Assembly (NCBI GenBank): GCA_033782935.1 | Contig: JAWQEG010001408.1 | Span: 1-64,000 of the forward strand | Length of the DNA: 64,000 nt | Origin: Petrolisthes cinctipes | Lineage: Eukaryota > Arthropoda > Malacostraca > Decapoda > Porcellanidae | Reading direction: 5' to 3' | Part shown: positions 23,619 to 36,640 of the stretch, in pieces | Numbering within the stretch: position 1 is the stretch's first letter | Layout: the number at the start of each line of letters is the position of its first letter | Program-made: the position numbers and the translations under genes | The notes under the pieces: model-generated | Told to the model about the DNA's origin: nothing | The model's input: the letters and a program-made list of their open reading frames with translations, nothing else | Database searches by the model: none

Positions 23619-24790
23619 TTTAAAAAAAATAGCCATTGTACTGCACATCGGATAATGTAGTTATTTCTATACATTTCCACTGGAGAAGCTTTTAATATAC
23701 TTTCACTTTATGTTAGATAATATTAAATAGGTTTTCTACTGACAAGTAAGTATTCTCTTTGCACTACACTTTTGTAAAATATGATTTTATAACACCTTAA
23801 TGAAATGCTATCATAATGAAACAATTAAGAATTAATGTAGCCCATATATAGGATAAAGATGTTATGAGCATAGTTACAGATAATCAAACATAGTAACAGT
23901 TACATCACCGTGGTAGAGAAAATCCGACTCATGGAGAACACGACTGAAGGATCTGAGAAGGGAATCTACCCAGGGATCATTATTATTATTATACCTTTGA
24001 AAGACATGAAGTGTCTATAAGTTCTTTATGTGAGTGACAACACACTATTATGTTCCCTTTGCCTTTCTCACCAATACCGTTACTGTCCCACGTTCTGTCT
24101 CGTAAAGTCCATTGTAAACCCCTTTCTCTATTCCTGGTGCAAATTGCTGAAGTAAGGTTTTTGTTTTCAGTTTCTGGCAATAACCAATACTTCCTTACAA
24201 AATTATATTCCTTTGTTTACCGATATTAAGGTTTTTGTTTTCAGTTTCTGGCATTAACCAATACTTCCTTACAAAATTATATTCCTTTGTTTACCGATAT
24301 CTAGTTACTAAGATGTATTATTTTTATGTTATGTTTATATTTTTTGAACCAAATTGTTAAGTGATTATATAGTAGTACGTTTACTCAACACTATTTAGGT
24401 AATTTCGACAATTCCCTATATAATTAACAGTACTAAATTTACCTCTTCAATGACAAAACATGTTGGCGTATGTGTGGGGTTTTGTGTCAGTAGGTGAGGA
24501 CGGAATGGGGACGTGAACTGAGGTGAACATGATTTGACTACTTATTACTACGTAGGCATTCTCCTTCTCTTACCTATGTAATTTCAATATGATTACTTGC
24601 CGATTTTGTGTGAGTATAATTTGACGTAGGTGTGGAGTTGGTGTGAGGAGGAGGAGGTGAGGACTATACGGAGAGGTGAACTATAGGCAGGTGACGACCA
24701 CAAGGCTCAGGTGAGGAGTCGTCATCAGAGGGGTCGTGGGAACCTGTCACCTTGACGCCTGCCTCACCTGTGGTTACACGCATACTTTCC
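23619..24790. other. Intronic stretch with a 74-bp tandem duplication
   Basis: 24153-24226 and 24227-24300 are adjacent copies (AAGGTTTTTGTTTTCAGTTT...) differing at one noted base (CAA versus CAT). Otherwise the sequence is AT-rich and shows no exon. Confidence 0.7.
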
Positions 24791-24793
24791 CCA

Positions 24794-24796
<3 letters not shown>

Positions 24797-24828
<32 letters not shown>

Positions 24829-24955
24829 CATGCACATACACACACACTTTTCCCACCATCACATACACACACACACAAACACACACACACACACACGAGC
24901 GTGCACATACACACACACTTTTCCCACCATCACATACACACACACACGTACACAG
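24797..24955. repeat. Composite (CA)n with two copies of a 71-bp unit
   Basis: Copies containing CACGAGCATGCACATAC and CACGAGCGTGCACATAC at 24824 and 24895 share the following TTTTCCCACCATCACATAC. The His-Thr-rich open frames are artefacts. Confidence 0.85.
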
Positions 24956-25398
24956 ATTCTCGCAAATATCCTAGACAAGTACGGTACATCTTCCCTCATG
25001 TCAAGGTGCACCAAGGGATCAAACCATTCACTTTCAATTCGAGTTTGGTTACCATGATCTTTTATTTTTTTATAGATAGGTCATGGGATAAACACACAAA
25101 CAATGAAACGAAAGAGTGATGCAGGAAAACGTGTACCGTACCGTATACATTTCACGTCAGGGGTATATCATATAGGAAGGGGGTCAAATCAATTCACTTT
25201 TGGTTTTATTTGGCTTTGTTTATAACTTTCTGAAGGTCTTAAGTAACCTAAGAAAACGATAGAGCTGCCAACGAATCCTGTAAAAAGTAAGAAATTTCCT
25301 GTTGGCTGTTTGTGTAGGGATCATATAAAAATTTTGCTGCAAGGTAAAGTATTAATTATTTGCCTTCGATGTAAGTCCAGTAAGATCTTAAGGAAAAC

Positions 25399-25421
25399 AC
25401 ACACACACACACACACACACC
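25399..25421. repeat. (CA)n microsatellite
   Basis: About 11 CA units. Confidence 0.9.
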
Positions 25422-25787
25422 AAGTTGCACAGACGTCACACATCATACAACATAAAATACCAATTAGAAACATTATATCTTTATGCAGATATAAGTTAAA
25501 TATAAGAAGGATCGAAACAGCAAACACACAACCAACAGCATTACTGGGCCAAACGTGAAGGAGGCTCATCTTCTGTATCGTTCTGTATTGCTTAACCATG
25601 CTGACGGTATCATGTAATAGGCCTACACTGTTTCATTCGGTTGTAAGGCCCTCCATGGTGAGGAAAGAGATGACCCAACGCCACAATAACAATGGTTGAG
25701 AAAGTATTGAGAGCGGAAGCTTGGGATACAACCACCAGTAAACGGTACAGATTGATTTACTTGACCTCTTGATGTACCCGTTTAGTT

Positions 25788-25847
25788 GGTTGGTTGGTTG
25801 GTTGGTTAGTTGGTTGGTTGGTTGGTTGGTTGGTTGGTTGGTTGGTA
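25788..25847. repeat. (GGTT)n microsatellite
   Basis: About 15 GGTT units with one AGTT interruption. Confidence 0.95.
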
Positions 25848-25876
25848 GGGGGATAGGGTGTTAAGTTGCCCGAGAA

Positions 25877-26036
25877 TTAAGGACATCATTTGCTGGTCAC
25901 GTTGAGGGGCTAATGATGCCTCCAAATTATACAAATGAACAAATCATATCAATATGTGAGTAGGGGGACCTGTTTTGTAACATAGCTTGGAGGAATCAAT
26001 AGCTCTCCAACCTCAGATTTAAAATGACCACCCTAA
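25877..26036 (+). mobile_element. TTAA MITE family 4
   Basis: It begins TTAAGGACATCATTTGCTGG. It has GATGCCTCCAAATTATACA on the left arm, a central GTGAGTAGGGGGACCTGTTT, and CATAGCTTGGAGGAATCAATAG on the right arm. It ends ACCACCCTAA (decayed TTAA). It shares the inner palindromic core with families 2 and 3 but has different termini. Confidence 0.6.
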
Positions 26037-26845
26037 AATAATTATTAACTAATCAATCTGGAGGCGAGATCAAGAGCGTATGGTAAGTATGCATGTATGT
26101 ATGTATGAAAGGTACGGTACACTCAAGATATGTATATCGCTACGAGTATTTTCGTTCCCTCGCCTCACTTTCTCCCTTGTCCGGCGTGTATGGGAAGGTT
26201 AGGGGTCGGTACGTTATGGTCTGGTGTCTCCTTACCTCCATAAACTCCCTCACTACAAACCAAGATTGTATAGGCCAGAAATATAATCAATTGAGGGGAA
26301 TGCGGAAGATCGCAAGGGAATGTAGAAAGTTCATCTAAACAAGCCCTCCCTGATATTAATACTGTAGCTGCGAGAAAGTGAACATGAACCCTGAGAAGTG
26401 TTAAGTGTTTGTATTTTCGACCATGAGCTGTGATGGCACTAAATATCAAGTTGTTTGAATTCAACGTTCCTATAGAAATAAAGTGGCAAAGAATATCTGG
26501 TAAAGTGTTTAAATTTTCACTGTGAAGCCGATAAATATTGTTAATTAAATCCAATATTCCGATAGCAATAGATAAAAAAGGAGACAGTGAGATATATATA
26601 AAATTGAGAGCAGTGAAAGGTTAGCTAAACATTTCACTTGCTTTATTCAGTGTTCAAGAAAGCTGCTTACCGAAAAGATCTACCCAAATTTATCAAACCC
26701 TCTCATATTATATAGGCTTGAGAGAGGCGCTGTGTTTATTGAAAAATTCGTCTCTAGCTGTTGGAAATTTGCGCGTGTGGGTGTGGGAAGGGAAGGGGAC
26801 TGGGATGCTGGTTGTGTGAAAGTTTTGGTGTAAGTTCCATAGAGT

Positions 26846-26930
26846 GGCTCAGTGGTTGACACATGTGCCTCCATAGTAGACTGCTACATGGACATTCATA
26901 TAGTGTAGGTGCAGGTCGGGCGTTCTTATA
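26846..26930 (+). other. Possible tRNA-derived SINE relic
   Basis: GAGTGGCTCAGTGGTTGACA resembles a tRNA A box, and GCAGGTCGGGCGTTC about 65 bp later is a weak B-box-like sequence. No cloverleaf could be built by eye, so this is a weak call. Confidence 0.2.
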
Positions 26931-27211
26931 TATACAATATTTCACATGTTATTACTCATTTTATAGTGAGGTTGGATTCTGCAGTGAAGTGTACCATCAT
27001 CTATATTAGAGAACCTAGTATATTGGGTAATAGAAGATTCACCACGTGGCATAATTATAGGGAATCAGTAGCCTTCCAATTCACCAATGAGAGTGTCTTG
27101 TCTTTATAGGATAGCATAGTTTTGAAAATTTAGGTGCATTTGACTCCTGCAGCAAACTATTCCAAAGAACAAGCTATCTTCATTCTAACTTGTACCTGAC
27201 TTGGTCTCCCC

Positions 27212-27373
27212 TTAAGGTGGAAGTGCAGTGTTGATAAATCTGGAGCAACCGAATCCTCCAAACTATTCCAAGCAACATAAAACAGCATTATTTGTGTTCT
27301 TCTGGTTCTGTTTCCTGGCATAGTTTGGAGGAATCAAGGCTCTCCAATGTAACAAAATGAATTACCCCTTTAA
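27212..27373 (+). mobile_element. TTAA MITE family 2 (abuts a family-3 copy)
   Basis: It begins TTAAGGTGGAAGTGCAGTG and ends ATTACCCCTTTAA. It has GAATCCTCCAAACTATTCC on the left arm and CATAGTTTGGAGGAATCAAGG on the right arm. Its right TTAA (27370-27373) is also the left TTAA of the next element. Confidence 0.85.
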
Positions 27374-27523
27374 GGCCCCTGTGATCATGTATAAAAATTG
27401 GAGATAAATGAGTCCTTCAAATATTGCTACGAAACACCACCTATATGGAAGGAGTGTGTTTCGTGGCATAGTCAGGAGGAATCAGAAGCCTTCAATTCCC
27501 ATACACGATCACAGGGTCCTTAA
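27370..27523 (+). mobile_element. TTAA MITE family 3
   Basis: It begins TTAAGGCCCCTGTGATCATG and ends ACGATCACAGGGTCCTTAA, a strong terminal inverted repeat. The inner arms carry GAGTCCTTCAAATATTGCTAC and CATAGTCAGGAGGAATCAGAAG. 154 bp, no coding capacity. Confidence 0.8.
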
Positions 27524-27730
27524 GCTATTACATGGACACAGGTGGTCGAGATGGGAGGAGTCATGTCACCGAGTTGCGTATTATAATAGATGCCACATAT
27601 GCGTTACCTAAGTTTGGTAATGGTGAGCCGTACCACAGATGCCAGTCATCCTTGAACTAAGAGGCTGAGAAAGACGGACACCACAGTTATGACCAGAGGC
27701 AACATGAATAAATTAACACTGTCAACTTAG

Positions 27731-27985
<255 letters not shown>

Positions 27986-27999
27986 GAGGCAATAGGAGT

Positions 28000-28940
28000 G
28001 TTGCAACGCCCTCCACTCTGCAGCGTCTTCATTATAATTTTAAAGGTATTGTATTAAAATTAGGAAATATCGCACCACTCAAACATACCTCCTCCCTCCA
28101 TTCCTACATGTTTAAAAAGATATAAATTGATATATATATTTCCATTCATTAAAACCAAGAGAGGGGTCAATGACTTATATATCCATGAGTGGTTTTAGCA
28201 GTGGTTTACCGTCTGTTTTTGTTTATTTATATTACTAGGTAACCAGTTTGTCTGTGAAAATTGTGTGTGTACATCTGTTATCACTCAAGTCTATATATCG
28301 CAATACAAATTCACTTCCACATTTATAGAACTGTACGTTCAGTAAAAACTAGAAAACGAGACATTATGAACTTAATATATCACCTGGGCATATAGCAAGA
28401 ACAAACACGGTGGACACATATATACAGAAAAAATAATACCGTACCTCAATTAACGTACAGTCAAATTCTCCTGTCATGTACCCTGCCACCAGAGAATAGT
28501 GTATTTACTCGGGTTGTAGTGCAGTATGAGTACAGTTTCATTATTCATACATGACTGTGGAGCTTAATATCTTCAAAGGTTAATTAAAAAAAAAAAAAAA
28601 AAAAAAAGTAAACAAAATTGCAGAAACACTTGCTATGTGACTAGTGAGTTTTACTGGTAACAAATACGACTTTAGAATATGACTGTACATGTTAATATTG
28701 CACATTGGCATACAAACAATATATAAATGTAAGGAACTCAGTGTACAAATACATACGAATGCTGTACACACATCTTGTTATGCATCATGCCCACCAGAGA
28801 CTGTAGCCTATGTAATGTGAAAGCAGTACCACCCTAATGACCCCATGCACATAGCAAGGCATAAAAACTTTCTATACTGCGAGATGGTGCCTTTGATCAT
28901 ACGAAATTAGTTGGGGGTTATGGAGATAGCAAGTGGAGAG
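28000..28940. other. Intronic stretch with poly(A) tract
   Basis: An A-run lies at 28586-28607, possibly a decayed retroposon tail but without a recognised body. The rest is AT-rich unique DNA. Confidence 0.4.
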
Positions 28941-28946
28941 GACATT

Positions 28947-29156
<210 letters not shown>

Positions 29157-29801
29157 ACAGCTGTCAGTCTCACTAATTCAACCACTGACATCCCCACCTA
29201 CAGTAGGTCTATTCTCTACCTCTCAAACTATAGCTGTTTCTCTTTGTCATATTGGCTTATAAGATTCACTCAAATGGCTCACTTTCATTCACTTGTTGCT
29301 GGACTTTTATGCCAGAAAAATTAAAAGTGAGTGAACCCATTAATATTTATAATTACACTGTGTCTCTTGATAATTAAAGTGAGTATATTCTTCTTATTGG
29401 CTCGATTGGATTGGTAGGCAGTAGAAAATGTACAGTATGTGATTGAGTTGCCGTGTACAAGAGAATAAATATGCTGTTAAAAGAATTAATTAATATATGA
29501 ATGTCAAGAAAACCTACCAAATCTAGATGACGTCAAATATTATAAGACAAGAGTTGCATATGCAGATGTTATTTTTTTTTTTTTTTTTTCCTCGGTGCTG
29601 TGTTGATATCAAATGTCCTTAGGCAAAGATTTTATTATTTTCTCTTAGTTTTTTATATATTTTTTTTTCTGCCACCACTTTATAGGTATTCACACCCGAC
29701 ACTGACACACACCATCCAGCAGGTTATCAGATCCTCAGTGGTGTATGCGGCAGGTCACGTTTTCACAGATTATCACTCGTGGACTCAGAGATGCTGCATG
29801 G

Positions 29802-29879
29802 AGGTTTCTGTGACTTTTTTTTTCGGTTGATGTTCTTTCTAGGTTTCTGTGACTTTTTTTTTCGTTTGATTTTCGTTCT
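29802..29879 (+). repeat. 39-bp tandem duplication
   Basis: AGGTTTCTGTGACTTTTTTT is followed by CGGTTGATGTTCTTTCT in copy 1 and CGTTTGATTTTCGTTCT in copy 2. Confidence 0.75.
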
Positions 29880-30227
29880 AGTATTATATAACTGTTTGTA
29901 GTCAGTTTGTATTTAATCCTGTGTTCGTATTTAACCCTCAGACACGACTGGAGTTTTCTATGAATGCTAGAATTAGATAATCATGAGGCCTTAATCCAAG
30001 AATATCATGTGTGTGTGTGGGTGTGTGTGTAAGAGAGATAGAGAGAGACGAGGCAAGGTAGTGTGTGAGTAGTGTGGGTGTGGTGTGTGTCTGGGTGAGC
30101 ACAAGTGTGTCTACAGGTGCTGAGGTGTGCAGGTGTTCAGAGTGGGCCACGATCTCCATCATACACACACACATACACGTGCGCGCGCAGGGTTACATTA
30201 GCACACAGAAAATGAAACATGCATAAC

Positions 30228-30229
<2 letters not shown>

Positions 30230-30313
<84 letters not shown>
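30230..30313. repeat. (CT)n microsatellite
   Basis: About 41 TC units. Confidence 0.95.
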
Positions 30314-30315
<2 letters not shown>

Positions 30316-30419
30316 ATTTATTTATTTTTTAAGAAAACAATAACAATAAATATATATGTACAGTATATATAACATTATTTATACACGGTAAGAATTTTTA
30401 TTTTTTTTTATTTATCTTT

Positions 30420-31000
30420 TTCTCCTTCCTCCTCTTCCTTCCTGACACAGTCCAAGCCACAAATCTTCCTTTTTGCCTTTCGACCACACACCTGAACCAA
30501 CCTCAAACCACACACTCCTTGCCTGTCTCTTATACCAGCAATACACGAGTTTTCCTACTACACTGCACGCCTGCTTGCCTATCTGTCTGTCTACCTGCTT
30601 GCCTGCTTTCTCTTGCTCACAAGTCTGCCTGTCTTCCTTCCTGCCTGTCTGCATAGGTACCTGTCTGCTGTCTGTCTGTCTATTTATCTATCTGCCGACC
30701 TTCCTATATGTTGCCCCTTTCTACCAAGCTATCTCATCTTTTAACCAAGGCACAGGTATATATTCAAATCCTCACAATCCCTTTCTCTGTGTTCCTCCCT
30801 ACTTGCCTACAGATCTCCCCGTCTATCTAGTTGCTTACCTGCCTGCCTTCCTGACCTCCTGAGACACATGCCCTCACTCTCAGCCTGACAGCTCCCCATC
30901 AGCCTCCAGTTCCCTACCTAACAATTTACTTCCTTCCTTCTTTCTTTCCTGCCCGCCTTCTCGTCTCACTTCTTCCTTTCCTCTGCTACACACTCAAGAG
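30420..31000. repeat. Degenerate pyrimidine-rich CTGC/CTTCC region
   Basis: Loose TGCCTGTCTG, CTTCCTTCC and CTATC motifs without a strict period. The Cys/Leu-rich open frame (30473-30862) follows from this composition. Confidence 0.5.
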
Positions 31001-32260
31001 GGAAATCGTACATGCAGTATACATCCAGGAATGTAGTGGTGAAATATCGTAATTCCTTAGTAACAATTCCGTCTTTGGGTTCTTTTAATGAAAATAATTA
31101 ATGCAGTTACTGAATGGATATCGATTTTAACTTCCTCATCAACAAAGTAACGAAGCACCGAAGCAAAATCATTGATCATGTTTAAATGTGAGGTAAATGT
31201 AACCGAGAGTTAGTTTGTGAATAATTGTCGCTTAAACTGACATTTTGTAGTACTACCTTCAATTGTTTATGGGCTTTACAAATGGAACTCAAGTCATATA
31301 TCCCTCTAATTGAATTGTCTATCATACAACGACATTGATGGGATTGTCTTTCCCATTGACAATAACCCTTCGTCCCATGTGTTGTTGTTTATGTTGAAGA
31401 AATGCACGGTTATGTCGCTGGTGAAGTATGATTAAGTTAATGCAAAAACGACCCCTTCATGGAAAACACCATCTCAGCTTAGGAACTTCAAGGGGCGTTA
31501 TAAACTTGCTAGCATGTTGGAAATAATCGAACTGCATAACTTGAAACATTTTGGAACAAGAGGAATAAGGCAAAGTTCCGTTTTCGTACAGTTTTAAGAC
31601 ACGAAAGAAATTACAAGAAAAGTCATTGCAATTCCTCATTTAATATAATCAAAAGGCAACATGATTAATTACAGCCAATCTCCAACAAACCTTCAAATGT
31701 CCAAATGTAGTTAATTAAACGCTGTCGGACATCGAAGCCTATGGGAGTTCGATGTTGATGATGATGCTTCTTACGTGACTTAGAAGTGCGCCTTTCAAAC
31801 ACACCCGGATCATCCATCTCTCCTGTGCTAAGAATGAGGAAAACAAAAAGTTAGTTGTGTGTGTGAAGGTGGTGTGTGAAGGTGATGAATGAAGGAGAGA
31901 AAGTGTGGGTGGTGTCATGTTGAGAGAGAAAGTACAGTGAGATGGGCTGGTGTCGCTTGTTAAGATGAGGTCACGTCTGCACTCTCCTTGCTTCACTTTG
32001 TCTCACGCCTCATTCAGCCACTCATAAACAAACCACCCATCTCTCTAACCCTTCATAATTATAATACCCAAGCCCACATACCCTAAACCCACTTCAGCTA
32101 CCCATACACCACCCTTACATCTCACAAGTCCTGCATACATACACATACACACACACACCACCCATCTCACAAACCCTGCACACCCACCACCCACACACCA
32201 CCACCCATTTACCTAACCCTACACACCCACCACACATCTGTCAAACACTCACACACCCAA

Positions 32261-32262
<2 letters not shown>
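31001..32262. other. Intronic stretch
   Basis: AT-rich unique DNA to about 32000, then CA/CCA-rich sequence (CACACCACCCATCTC...) at about 32030-32260. No exon recognised. Confidence 0.4.

Positions 32263-32295
<33 letters not shown>
32263..32295. repeat. Poly(A) tract
   Basis: About 33 A residues. No retroposon body was recognised upstream. Confidence 0.9.
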
Positions 32296-32296
<1 letters not shown>

Positions 32297-32659
32297 GCAA
32301 ATGAAACCACGAACAGCAAAATTTAGGTGAAATTCAAATTCTTAACATCAACAAATCATGCCGTGACTACAAATCATACGTGATAGTCGGAAATGTGTGA
32401 AATAATAATGAATAGATGGATGGACAGATTGATGGATGGACAGATGAATGAATGAAAAATCTATAAACTGCTTGAATTAATGCATATATAAATGAATAAA
32501 TAAATTAAAGAAATGAATGAAAGAATAAATGAATGAATGAATAAATGAAAAGAGCATTGTAATTCATCTGACATTCTCTCTCTGAATAAACAAACATTCC
32601 TTCAGAGTCCAGGACCATGTTGGGAGAGGATAGGTTTGTTTAAGTCGCTGGTGGGGAAG

Positions 32660-33155
32660 AGTACTGGATGAGTGGGAGGGAGGGAGGGAGGATGGGTAAG
32701 GGAGGTGGGAGAATGGGTAGGTAGGAAGGGAGAATGGGTAGGAAGGGAGGGAGAATGGGTAGGAAAGGAGAGAGGATGGGTGAGGAGGAAGAAAAGTAGG
32801 GAGAGAGAAAGGGCAGGAAGGGAAATGAGGTAACAGTCATCGAGTAAATGGCATGAAAGGAAAATAAGAACCAGAACAGGAAAGTAACATGAAATAGAGA
32901 TAGAGAAATAGAGATAGGAATGGAGAAATGTAGGGGAAAAGAGGCAAGTGACTGAAGGAGGGATGGGGGTGAACATGGGTGAAGCTTGGTGGTTAGGAAT
33001 GGAGGCAGCTCGAAGATGATGAAGAAGGTAGAGAAAGAAGGGTAATAAGACACAGTGATGCAGGAAGGAAGAATGGAAAGTGGGAAGGAAGGAAGGAAGG
33101 AAGGAAGGAAGGAAGGAAGGAAGGAAGGAAGGAAGGAAGGAAGGAAGGAAGGAAA
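32660..33155 (+). repeat. Polypurine region with (GGAA)n
   Basis: GGGAGG and GGGTAGGAAG motifs lead into about 17 GGAA units at 33086-33153. The Phe/Leu/Pro/Ser frame on the reverse strand is an artefact. Confidence 0.85.
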
Positions 33156-33769
33156 ACAGATAAAAGGAAGTTGTTGAAGTTTGTAAGGAGGTGGCAAGGC
33201 AATTCAGAAAGTGAGGACGAGTTACGATAAAAAGTCCAGCACAAGGTGAATGAAAGTATAAGCCATTAGGATAAAATTTCATAAACCATTAATTTACAGA
33301 AAACTACGTCTGTATTTTAACACCATATTTCGAGGTCGTTTCATTCAAAGTTGATGCAGTACTATTGGTTGTGATTCGGCGTATGTTATGGAAGAATGAG
33401 CAATAGAAAACAGGAGTGCTGTGATGAAGAGACAGATGAAAAATAGGAATAGAAAAATAGAGTACTGGTTGGGAAGAGGAAGATTAAGGGGAATGATGAG
33501 ATTACCAGTGATGGGACCCGTAAGAAAAGAGGAAAATATGGTTGATAAATATAACGTTGGTTAACAGAGTATTTTTAAAATGGAGATAGGAGTGTGGTAG
33601 AAGGTGCAGAATGGGTGCCCGTGGAAGAGATAGAAAGAAGATGGGAGAGTGAGGCAGGTAAATACGTGATCAGGAGAACTGGAGGGAGGATACTACAGGT
33701 AACTGGACGTCTGAGGAAGAGTGTGTGGGAGTGGATGGGTTTGGTGGGAAAAGAGGTATGTACTGGTAG

Positions 33770-34571
33770 GTGGAGAGAGGGTGGGTGCCCGGACTCGTCT
33801 CAGTGGGTCAGCTGGGCCTGGCAGGGGCGTGGATAAGGCTCCGACCGGCTGAGTGGTAGTAGTGTGGCTGTTGCCGGTGAAGGGAGAGGGTATATGTTGG
33901 TCCTCCCCGCTATGGTCACGTAGAGAACCCACCATCGCTTCTCTCCTCTTTTTCTCCCTCCCTTCCTGCTCTCCAATTTTTTCTCTCACTCACTTCACCG
34001 CCTAACAGTGACTGACGCTGCCTTAACATTTGGGCCGTATGGGAGTGTTTTGGAAGTCGGTGTTGTGTGTGTGTTTTCGATTATAAACAAGATCTGTGCA
34101 GTGGTTCTTTAGGACAACCCACGAAGGATGAAATACTCTGCGACCTTCTTGTCCTTTGGCACTTGAACATTATTTATGATAGTTATTTTAGAAACCAGTG
34201 ACATGTTACGGAAGTGATAAAATCCAAGTGTATTAAACAACACTTAATTCCCTCTGCTAGAGAAAAGGAAGGGAACGAGCTAATGCAACCCCTTAATAAT
34301 ACAATTGTGAAAGTGCAACAACATCGTGACGGTCATAGATACCTAAACCATTGATCCATCCATTATCAGAGCGAAGGAAAGTTGTAGCTCGTGTCTTGTG
34401 TGGTGGTGGGGTTGGTGATAAGGAGTGTGCCATTGTGTGTGTCTGTGTGTGTGTTGTGTGTGTCTGTGTGTAACGGTATCCAGTGATGAGGCAACATTGG
34501 AGGAGGTAAACGGGGTGTACTGTACCGAGATACTTTAATTATATGCAGCTGTACACTTAGACACGACCACA
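33770..34571 (+). promoter_or_regulatory. Possible promoter/5' UTR region of the short first exon
   Basis: A relatively GC-rich segment (about 33770-33960), unlike its AT-rich surroundings, lies upstream of the ATG at 34572. A short upstream frame, ATG at 34543 to TAG at 34558-34560 (five codons), sits 11 bp before the main ATG. No clear TATA box or initiator was identified, so this is positional inference. Confidence 0.25.
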
Positions 34572-34613
34572 ATGTCTATCAGTGATTACCTTCGTACCCG
34601 ACCACCGAGAAGG
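34572..34613 (+). CDS. Candidate alternative first exon encoding MSISDYLRTRPPRR
   Basis: ATG with A at -3 (CACAATGT) opens 14 codons ending at a strong donor, AGG|GTAAGT, in phase 0. An in-frame TAA lies upstream at 34536-34538 with 11 sense codons between, so the ATG is a credible start. Phase 0 matches the internal exon at 56568, which also begins in phase 0. It could therefore replace the 1050-codon exon in a short isoform with a basic N-terminus. It might instead be a chance ATG plus donor, since the sequence is too short for any family evidence. Confidence 0.45.
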
Positions 34614-34629
34614 GTAAGTCTTCAGTTAT

Positions 34630-34730
34630 AATAATGATGATGATAATAATAATAACAATAACAAAAATGATGATAACAAAAATGATAACAATAATAACCA
34701 TAACAATACTACTACTACTACTACTACTAC

Positions 34731-34766
<36 letters not shown>

Positions 34767-34866
34767 TAATAATAATAATGATAATAATAATAATAATAAT
34801 GATAATAATAATAACAATAATAAAACTAATAATAATAATAACAATAATAATAATAATAATAATATA
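34630..34866. repeat. (ATA/ATG/ACT)n trinucleotide region
   Basis: AATAATGATG, ACTACTACT and ATAATAATA runs. It begins about 17 bp after the donor of the candidate short exon. Ile/Met/Leu frames are artefacts. Confidence 0.9.
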
Positions 34867-35044
34867 CCATGTCATCATTGCCATTCTAGTTATGGTACGT
34901 ATATTATAATAGTAAAATTTCTGAAAATCTCAATCACAGCTAATAGCAACAACGGCAACAATAATTTCAAAACAATAACATACATGAGCAAAGATTATAA
35001 CAAAAATAACAATAGCTACACCAATAAGAATCATAACAACTACA

Positions 35045-35275
35045 GAAGTATTTACCATCACTATCACCATCGTCGTCATCATCACCATCACCACCATCGT
35101 CGTCTACATCACCATCAATATCATTTTACCCTCAACCACCACCATCACCACCACCACAACCACCACCACCACCACTATCACCACCACAACCACTACCATC
35201 ACCACCACCACAACCATCACCACCATCCTCACAACCACCACCACCACCATACCCATCACCATCATTATCATCATA
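35045..35275. repeat. (CAC/CAT)n trinucleotide region
   Basis: CATCACCACCACC units. The His-rich open frame is an artefact. Confidence 0.85.
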
Positions 35276-35496
35276 CCCTCAATTATGCAACCCTCTAAAG
35301 ACTGCCTGCCTGCCTGTGGGGTTAGCACACTCCACTGCTGCTCTCTATAAAAACTTGCTAACCCAGATAATGCATACACCCAGGAGAGGCACAGGTCGTA
35401 TGAAGTTGATGAGGTGGTATGTGTACTTTCTGAGATTATTGACACTGATCCAGAACAAACTCTCAAATCAATGACTGGCTGTTTATGCACTACTTT

Positions 35497-35713
35497 TTAA
35501 GGGGGTGCGGGAATAGGGGGACAGGCTTAGGGGGGTGCGGGTTTTTTTGGGGGGTCGGGGGGGTGCGGGAGTAGGGGGACAGGCTGGGGGGGGGGGGTTA
35601 GGGGGGTGCGGGAATAGGGGACAGGCTTTCTACCCACCCCAAGCCTGTCCCCCTATTCCCGCACCCCCCCAGTCCCCCCCCCAAGCTTGTCCCCTACTCC
35701 CGCACCCCCTTAA
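35497..35713 (+). mobile_element. G-rich TTAA foldback element, copy 3
   Basis: It begins TTAAGGGGGTGCGGGAATAG and ends CGCACCCCCTTAA, with TTAA intact on both sides. About four direct units are followed by the axis CTTTCTACCCACC at about 35628 and two inverted units. It has the same orientation as copy 1. Confidence 0.85.
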
Positions 35714-36640
35714 CATATATCACGCTACTAAGGCTAAAAAATTATTAATTACACCATACTATACCCGATAATATTAACTTAATTCACAATAAACGTGATT
35801 TGCCACCAAATTATTTTATAAACAAAAAATACGGGAGAGACGAAGGTTTTCAAGAACTACTGCACGTGTCTGAACATCTAAGTCATAAGCAGCTTTAGTT
35901 TTTAGTTTCAAGGATTTAGGCGGAGAAAAATTATAATCCGACAGCTGATGTATGTACCTAAAGTTGCTGAGTAAACTTTTTGACTACTGAAGAAAGAAAT
36001 TCCTGTAAACATGAAAACAGGTTTCGCCTTCACTGCATTCTCCACTGTATAGTCACGAGCTTAAGTTCATCGACACTCCCAGCATTCATTCTGTTATCAC
36101 CACCTAAAATAACCATTCCGTAAAGAACATGCACAGGTTCTCTCGTTCCTCTCTCAGAATTAGTGATGCCACGAACTGCAAGATGGATTTATCATTGGAA
36201 GAGAAGAATCCGAATTACAGTTAGGACAAACAGAGTAAAGGGGTTGATGAAGGAATAAAGCTTGTCGTGGAGTTTCTCTGTAGGACCAGTGTTGTGGCTT
36301 TTTTATTTGTATTTGACACTATGATTCTCTTGAAAAACCATCTTGAAGTTGACTGGCATCACTGATCATAATGCTGTCAAGGAGTGGCCGGGATGTCTGA
36401 TTCGTGTCTGGCGGAAAATGAGGTACGGAACAGTTTAGATCATATCATAAAAAGGGATGAAGAAGGTGGTTGACCAGATAAACCCTGCATCACAAGGGAG
36501 AAGGAGACAGGGAGGTAGTGTTCATCTTCCTAGGCAATACTTTCTACGAGGAAAGGGACAGAATGAAAAGTTACTAATTCATCACATAAACTTCGTAGGA
36601 ACTTTTCATTTGACTAAGCCCTTTTCCGATGTTCTTTCGC
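35714..36640. other. Intronic stretch
   Basis: AT-rich unique sequence. No exon or repeat recognised. Confidence 0.4.

Noticed and set aside
26846..26930. Functional tRNA gene
   Set aside because: The A-box-like sequence is present but no cloverleaf or proper B box could be built. Kept only as a weak SINE-relic feature.
32602..33282. 226-codon reverse frame with FLPS repeats
   Set aside because: The GGAA microsatellite and purine-rich flanks explain it.
33594..33836. Possible coding exon in a GC-richer patch
   Set aside because: No acceptor or donor pair with consistent phase and no recognisable protein motif. It may be promoter-proximal sequence.
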